A stretch of DNA of 64,000 nucleotides from Histomonas meleagridis (lineage: Eukaryota > Parabasalia > Tritrichomonadida > Dientamoebidae): positions 372,001-436,000 of the forward strand of contig WSYJ01000099.1 in assembly GCA_020186115.1 (NCBI GenBank). The letters are read 5' to 3'. This document shows, piece by piece, positions 59,672 to 64,000 of the stretch (positions are counted from its first letter, which is position 1; each line of letters starts with the position of its first letter). The position numbers were made by a program, and so were the translations under genes. The notes below the pieces were generated by a model. The model made no database searches, had not been told where the DNA came from, and was given only the letters and a program-made list of their open reading frames with translations.

Positions 59672-61621
59672 ATGTTTCTCAGGCACGATCCAATTCCAGA
59701 CCATTTTGGTAATACCAAATACCCAACCGCGATTAATGAAATGCTCAGCGGTGAGCGTTATGATGCTGTTGCTGATCATTTAATACGACATCAAATTCCT
59801 TTTAATCGTGCGTTTATTTTCCTATCTAACTACCCCACTGCATTAGCGAAATACCTATATGCCTGTATTCCTGAACTTGAAGATTTTAATCCGGATGACG
59901 ATGATGAGAAAGAAGAAGAAAAGAATGAGGACGACAAAAAAGAAGGTGATAAAAAAGAAGAAGAGAAAAAGGATGGCGAAAAGAAAGAAGAAGAAAAGAA
60001 AGAAGAAGAAAAGAAAGAAGAAGAAAAGAAAGAAGAAGATAAGAAAGAAGAAGATAAGAAGGAAGACGACAAAAAAGAAGGCGAACAAAAGGAAGGTGAG
60101 AACAAAGAAGGCGAGAACAAAGAAGGCGAGAAAAAAGAAGGCGAACAAAAGGAAGAAGAGCTTGTAGTCAAAGGCAATAAAAAGAAGCCCGATTACAAAG
60201 ACAAAGTTATCTCACCGAAGAGTGCCATTCTAATGAATCTTTACGTCTCCGTTGCCATTCCATTACTCACCACCCAAACTGAAGAAGAACGAGAGAAATC
60301 CACCAAAGCCATTGTTAAGTTAGTCAAAACCTTTCCGGCCTGTTTCGACAAGCATCAAATCTATCACATCTGTCGCGAGATCAGTGATGACAACTTAGCT
60401 CAACAAATGTATCTCATCTTTGGCGACATTTGGGAGTATTCCATGCTCATGTTCGAGAAGAAGGACTACAAAAGTATATTAAATGAAATCAGTCGCTTAC
60501 CAGAACAACGACGTGTACAAGTTTACAAGCGATTTCCACCTGAGTTCCATCTTCAAATGGTTAATTCATGGGCGCGCGATCTTCCGAACAGCATTGCGAT
60601 CTTTCCAATGCTTTGCGACATGGTCTTTGCTGAGATATTTAACGAAGCTCCTGTTCCGAAATTACAAGCGATCTTAGAGCGAATGTATACGCGTCGTTTG
60701 TTACTTAATCCACCGCATCGCCAAATCCAATATTATTTATTAGTTAAGTCGAACAGCTTAAGTAAGATGGAAGTCATCTACAAGCATGACTTATTCCAAT
60801 TGATTGGCTTTGATTATGTCATCAGGCATTTAGAGCATCGAAAGTTATATTCATTTGCAGCTGATTTTTGTGCGCATATTAAGGATCGTCATTATTCGGC
60901 GATTACATATTCCATTTTAGACTCGATTCGATTTTCATTAGATTTATTAGTGAGCACATTAAAAGATGCTGAAGATGTAAGAGATTGTTGGATGATCGCA
61001 TTAGAAAGAAGTCGTAATACAGGCGACGAATACGAATGGAGAAACTTATTAAAGACAGCAACAACGTCGGGATTCTTAGCGCTGGACGACATCTTCCCGA
61101 TGATGCCCGTCGAGATGCCGATCGATGAGTTCCAGCCGACGATTCTGCAAAGCATTCGAAAGTATCAACGAATAACGCAACAAAGCAAAGACAAAATCGA
61201 ACAATTGATCAATCGCTCGAACGAGCAAAGAGAAGTAATAAGAGTCGGGCCATCGATGGCGTGCCAAATGGACCCGCTCGCAATCTGCTGGTTCTGTAAG
61301 GGATCAGTGTACAAGGACAGGTTCCTCGTCTTCCCGTGCAACCACTGCGTGCACGTGAACTGCTTCCTGGCGAACAGCCACTTGTACTACACGCCTGTCG
61401 AAAGGCTCAACTTGGTGTCGCTCTCGGCAAAGGCAATGAGAGAGGAAAAGAGAGCAATTCCTCTCGCAAACGTGATATGTAGGTCGTGCCCAGTCTGCGG
61501 AGAGTTGTCAACTAAGGTGCTGAATAAGGACTTCGCTATAAAGGAAGAAGTGACGCCAAGGAAAATGTGGGGACTACCCCCAGCAATGAAGAAAAACGAT
61601 GAAGAGGAAGAAGAAGAATAA
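59672..61621 (+). CDS. Vps18-like HOPS/CORVET subunit, no beta-propeller
   Basis: 649 residues from the ATG at 59672; an in-frame TTG at 59651 is not a start. The C-terminal half follows Vps18: clathrin-heavy-chain-like helical repeats (about 185-480), the F-P-M-M-P-V-E-M-P-I-D-E-F segment, a coiled segment and a RING-type finger (C-W-F-C, then C-N-H-C-V-H-V-N-C, then C-R-S-C-P-V-C). Vps18 is a core of the HOPS/CORVET tethers at lysosomes and endosomes. The N-terminal beta-propeller is missing. A (K-K-E-E-E)n tract fills about 83-170. The last 500 bases are clearly richer in G+C than the rest. Confidence 0.75.
   Translation: MFLRHDPIPDHFGNTKYPTAINEMLSGERYDAVADHLIRHQIPFNRAFIFLSNYPTALAKYLYACIPELEDFNPDDDDEKEEEKNEDDKKEGDKKEEEKKDGEKKEEEKKEEEKKEEEKKEEDKKEEDKKEDDKKEGEQKEGENKEGENKEGEKKEGEQKEEELVVKGNKKKPDYKDKVISPKSAILMNLYVSVAIPLLTTQTEEEREKSTKAIVKLVKTFPACFDKHQIYHICREISDDNLAQQMYLIFGDIWEYSMLMFEKKDYKSILNEISRLPEQRRVQVYKRFPPEFHLQMVNSWARDLPNSIAIFPMLCDMVFAEIFNEAPVPKLQAILERMYTRRLLLNPPHRQIQYYLLVKSNSLSKMEVIYKHDLFQLIGFDYVIRHLEHRKLYSFAADFCAHIKDRHYSAITYSILDSIRFSLDLLVSTLKDAEDVRDCWMIALERSRNTGDEYEWRNLLKTATTSGFLALDDIFPMMPVEMPIDEFQPTILQSIRKYQRITQQSKDKIEQLINRSNEQREVIRVGPSMACQMDPLAICWFCKGSVYKDRFLVFPCNHCVHVNCFLANSHLYYTPVERLNLVSLSAKAMREEKRAIPLANVICRSCPVCGELSTKVLNKDFAIKEEVTPRKMWGLPPAMKKNDEEEEEE
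59905..60165 (+). repeat. Glu/Lys-rich coding repeat
   Basis: Tandem GAAGAAGAAAAGAAA-like units encoding K-K-E-E-E and then K-E-G-E-[NQK]. Mirror frames on the other strand are artefacts. Confidence 0.85.
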
Positions 61622-62232
61622 AATGTTCATATGGAAACGTTTGTTTTTGGGGCGCTCCAAAAGTGGATAACACTTTTTGTCGTTCTGTGGACAAATCCAA
61701 AGTTTTGAGTGTTCTTGAGATCGCCTTTGGAATGAGAGATACTGTGTCGTGCGGCTGTGCATTTTCCCAAATATTGAATTTTGGATGTTTCTGAAATGTG
61801 ATCGTTGTTTTTAGTCAAAATATCTTTCGATACATTGCAATTGAGCTCAGGTATCAAAGAGAAAAAGCAGAACAAAAGAAAAAAGGATGTCAATGTTTCA
61901 AAAAATTGTTTTCAAGGTAAAAAAATTTAATAATGAAATAGAATTGGCTTCAAGTGAAAGTGAAATGAAATTATCACTTATTTAAATTTATTTATTTTAT
62001 AAAATGCCCCATTGTATTTCTTTATATTTTTGAAATAAAATTTGATGCGATTCATAATTTTATATATATATATATATACCATCTTTTATTTGACACCAGC
62101 GAATGTTCATTATCGTTGTAGTTTACATCTATTAAATTTATAGGAAATTGCTATTTTATTTTTATAGATGATTATGAAATACAATGATGAGATAATTTTT
62201 TCGTTCGATTCCATTTTCAAAACTTTACATAC
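61622..62232. other. Intergenic region with TA microsatellite
   Basis: Contains (TA)9 at about 62061-62078. The first 250 bases have more balanced composition but no supported gene. Confidence 0.45.
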
Positions 62233-62262
62233 GGCCGTTTATATCATCGTCAGCGTTTAATA
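62233..62262 (+). promoter_or_regulatory. GGCCGTTT and AGCGTTTA boxes with initiator
   Basis: GGCCGTTT (62233-62240) fits the M3 consensus; TCATC and CAGCGTTTA follow before the ATG at 62263. Confidence 0.5.
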
Positions 62263-64000
62263 ATGAATTTTATTTCTCCTCAGGAATTGTTGCAACTATT
62301 CCAAGCAACAGTTTCTGATGATCTTTCAATAAGAGGAAGTGCGGAAAATGAAATTCTTAAATTTCTACAAAATAATCCTGTTGATATTCTTAGATGTTGT
62401 GCTCAAATTCTTTCGGTCCAAGGCATGCCAATTCAAGCATACCAATTATCTCTTATTTATATCAACAAAGTACTTACACCTAATAGATTTTATTCCCAAA
62501 GTCAATTAGTGGATAATTGGAATTCATTAAGTCGTAACCACCCTGAGGGACAAGCCAGTCCTACAGAGTTTATTAAAGGAGCGGTTTCTAATATTTTTCT
62601 TGTTCAAGATCCTGTTATCCAATCAAATTGTTCATTAACAGCAGCTTTATTGTTTTCCTTAGACAGAGGCAATTTTGTTAATACTTTTACCACCATTATT
62701 GACTATCTAATGTATTCCAAGTATTCACCATATACACATGAAACAGCCATAATGTCATTAAATCGAATGTTTGAATATTACAATGATATTGACCATAGTT
62801 TTTCTGACGAGTTTATCAAACAATTTACACGTATGATAGATTTTTTTAAGCAAGTTTTATTAAATTTTACGAACTTTCCCATCAATTTTGTAGCACACAT
62901 CTATGAAACATTATCATCACTTGCGCCTATTGCGAAGAAAGGACGTCTTCATATCTTTGAAGTTAATGAAGAAACGCAAGAAGAAGGAGTTCATATACCA
63001 ATTTGGTACATTGAATCCACGAAGAGAATATTACTTTGTTGTACAGATGAACGTCTTTATCGCGCGATACATTTATTTTTCTTACGATATTTCATCACAT
63101 TTTATTCACGCTCACAACCAATCTTAGAAATAATAACAGTTGCATCGCAATTATTCTTACAAGAAAGTATTATGAGTCGAAACATTCAATTCATATCAAT
63201 AACATCTGATTTCTGGAACGAATTAGTTTTATATGAAAATGATATTGGAATGAACAATTACATTGTTCAAACATTTAAAGAATCTGCTAATGAACTTAAC
63301 ATTAAGTTTTCGGATGTATGGAAATATCAAATTAAAGATTATTATGGAATAATCGATTTTTCCATCGCGAATTTGGACATAATAAATCATTTGATTCATG
63401 TAATTACACGTGTTTATAATGATACATATTTCGATGATATTGAAGTTAATGAGCCGCATATATTTGCGACTTCTTGTTTAAGTAAAATATATGTTTATAA
63501 GCCTTTAATAGTACTCGAAGCAATCGATAACTTCTATAAAAATAATATCGATACTTCGGATTGGCAAATCCAACATGGAATGTTATTAATGGCTATTTGC
63601 ATATGTAAGAAAACTCCGAATTTAGATATGCATGAAATTCCTCCATTCATTGCATTAAACATTCCTTTTTTCATTGGTATGACAAATAGTGATAACTTAT
63701 TATTAAATGAAACTTCGTTTAGAACTATTTCAACATTAATTACATTTTTCGGTTCTTTAATAGCGAATGAATTTTTCCCTGCAATTTTTCCTTTGTATTA
63801 TGGAATCCGTAATGAAAATATCCTTTTACATTCTGTTAATGCACTTGTTTCATATATCGAAAGAAGTAATGAAGAAAATTTGGTATTATATGTCGAAGAA
63901 ATTAATAAAATATCGAATCATATATTAAGTAATATCGAAAATCCAAATTGTGAAATTGGCTCATGGTCATTTTTAATCAAACAAAAACTTCTCGAAAGAA
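62263..64000 (+). CDS. Importin-beta-like karyopherin, cut by window end
   Basis: Open from the ATG at 62263 to the last base, 579 residues visible. The start M-N-F-I-S-P-Q-E-L-L-Q-L-F-Q-A-T, then R-G-S-A-E-N-E-I-L-K-F-L, is the importin-beta N-terminal pattern (a RanGTP-binding HEAT repeat). HEAT helices continue throughout. It resembles the Kpnb1/Kap95 or importin-5 class more than the protein at 27604, and is a separate receptor. The C-terminal half lies outside the window. Confidence 0.75.
   Translation, partial: MNFISPQELLQLFQATVSDDLSIRGSAENEILKFLQNNPVDILRCCAQILSVQGMPIQAYQLSLIYINKVLTPNRFYSQSQLVDNWNSLSRNHPEGQASPTEFIKGAVSNIFLVQDPVIQSNCSLTAALLFSLDRGNFVNTFTTIIDYLMYSKYSPYTHETAIMSLNRMFEYYNDIDHSFSDEFIKQFTRMIDFFKQVLLNFTNFPINFVAHIYETLSSLAPIAKKGRLHIFEVNEETQEEGVHIPIWYIESTKRILLCCTDERLYRAIHLFFLRYFITFYSRSQPILEIITVASQLFLQESIMSRNIQFISITSDFWNELVLYENDIGMNNYIVQTFKESANELNIKFSDVWKYQIKDYYGIIDFSIANLDIINHLIHVITRVYNDTYFDDIEVNEPHIFATSCLSKIYVYKPLIVLEAIDNFYKNNIDTSDWQIQHGMLLMAICICKKTPNLDMHEIPPFIALNIPFFIGMTNSDNLLLNETSFRTISTLITFFGSLIANEFFPAIFPLYYGIRNENILLHSVNALVSYIERSNEENLVLYVEEINKISNHILSNIENPNCEIGSWSFLIKQKLLER

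Noticed and set aside
59830..60177. Ser/Phe-rich minus-strand frames opposite the K/E repeat
   Set aside because: Mirror of a GAA/AAG repeat inside the Vps18-like gene.

Overview
The window looks like nuclear DNA of a parabasalid protist (a trichomonad; Tritrichomonas or Trichomonas type). The reasons are seen directly: AT-rich DNA, closely packed intron-less genes on both strands, very short 5' leaders with TCA(C/T)(A/T)-type initiators, Myb-like ACCGTTT/AACGGTT and AACGTT boxes or CCTTT just before start codons, stop codons often running into TAAA, a BspA-like leucine-rich-repeat surface protein, and trichomonad-style ankyrin-repeat proteins. The species assignment is inference.

Layout. 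0-6 kb: BspA-like membrane protein and a Sec24 COPII coat subunit. 5.9-11 kb: two inverted copies (946 and 948 bp) of an SR-type RNA-binding protein gene, each with a different one-base lesion, flanking an importin-alpha-like armadillo gene and a decayed Rab-like GTPase with a second fragment. 11-21.6 kb: coiled-coil protein, eIF3d, small saposin-like secreted protein, TAF6, a TBC-like protein without its catalytic residues, ribosomal uS7, KIN17 and an ER membrane J-protein. 22-31 kb: a signal-peptide-bearing MyTH4-RhoGAP-like protein, an INCENP-like protein, ribosomal uS17, epsin and a large importin-beta-like karyopherin. 31-41 kb: ankyrin pseudogene, canonical RhoGAP, tRNA-Ser(GCT), coiled-coil protein, kelch/coiled-coil protein, canonical TBC Rab-GAP. 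41-49 kb: HspBP1/Fes1-like exchange factor, SmB sharing a 64-base promoter with an unrecognised Cys-rich protein, a GBP/dynamin-like GTPase, a frameshifted macrodomain-like gene and an interrupted ankyrin gene. 49-64 kb: second MyTH4-RhoGAP paralogue, thioredoxin-like ER membrane protein, a large protein joining a lipid-binding-like lumenal region to a duplicated PqiA-type membrane domain, a CAMSAP/Patronin-like CKK protein, a Vps18-like protein, and an importin-beta-like gene cut by the window end.

The genes are not an operon. They are independently promoted housekeeping genes (translation, transcription, splicing, nuclear transport, vesicle traffic, cytoskeleton) mixed with decaying members of expanded families. 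The most interesting items are the PqiA-type fusion, the paired secreted-looking MyTH4-RhoGAP proteins that lack the arginine finger, the promoter-box pattern, the reciprocal lesions of the inverted RRM pair, and T-rich interruptions at the same register of ankyrin repeats. Several reading frames break at short homopolymers, so some apparent pseudogenes may be base-calling errors.
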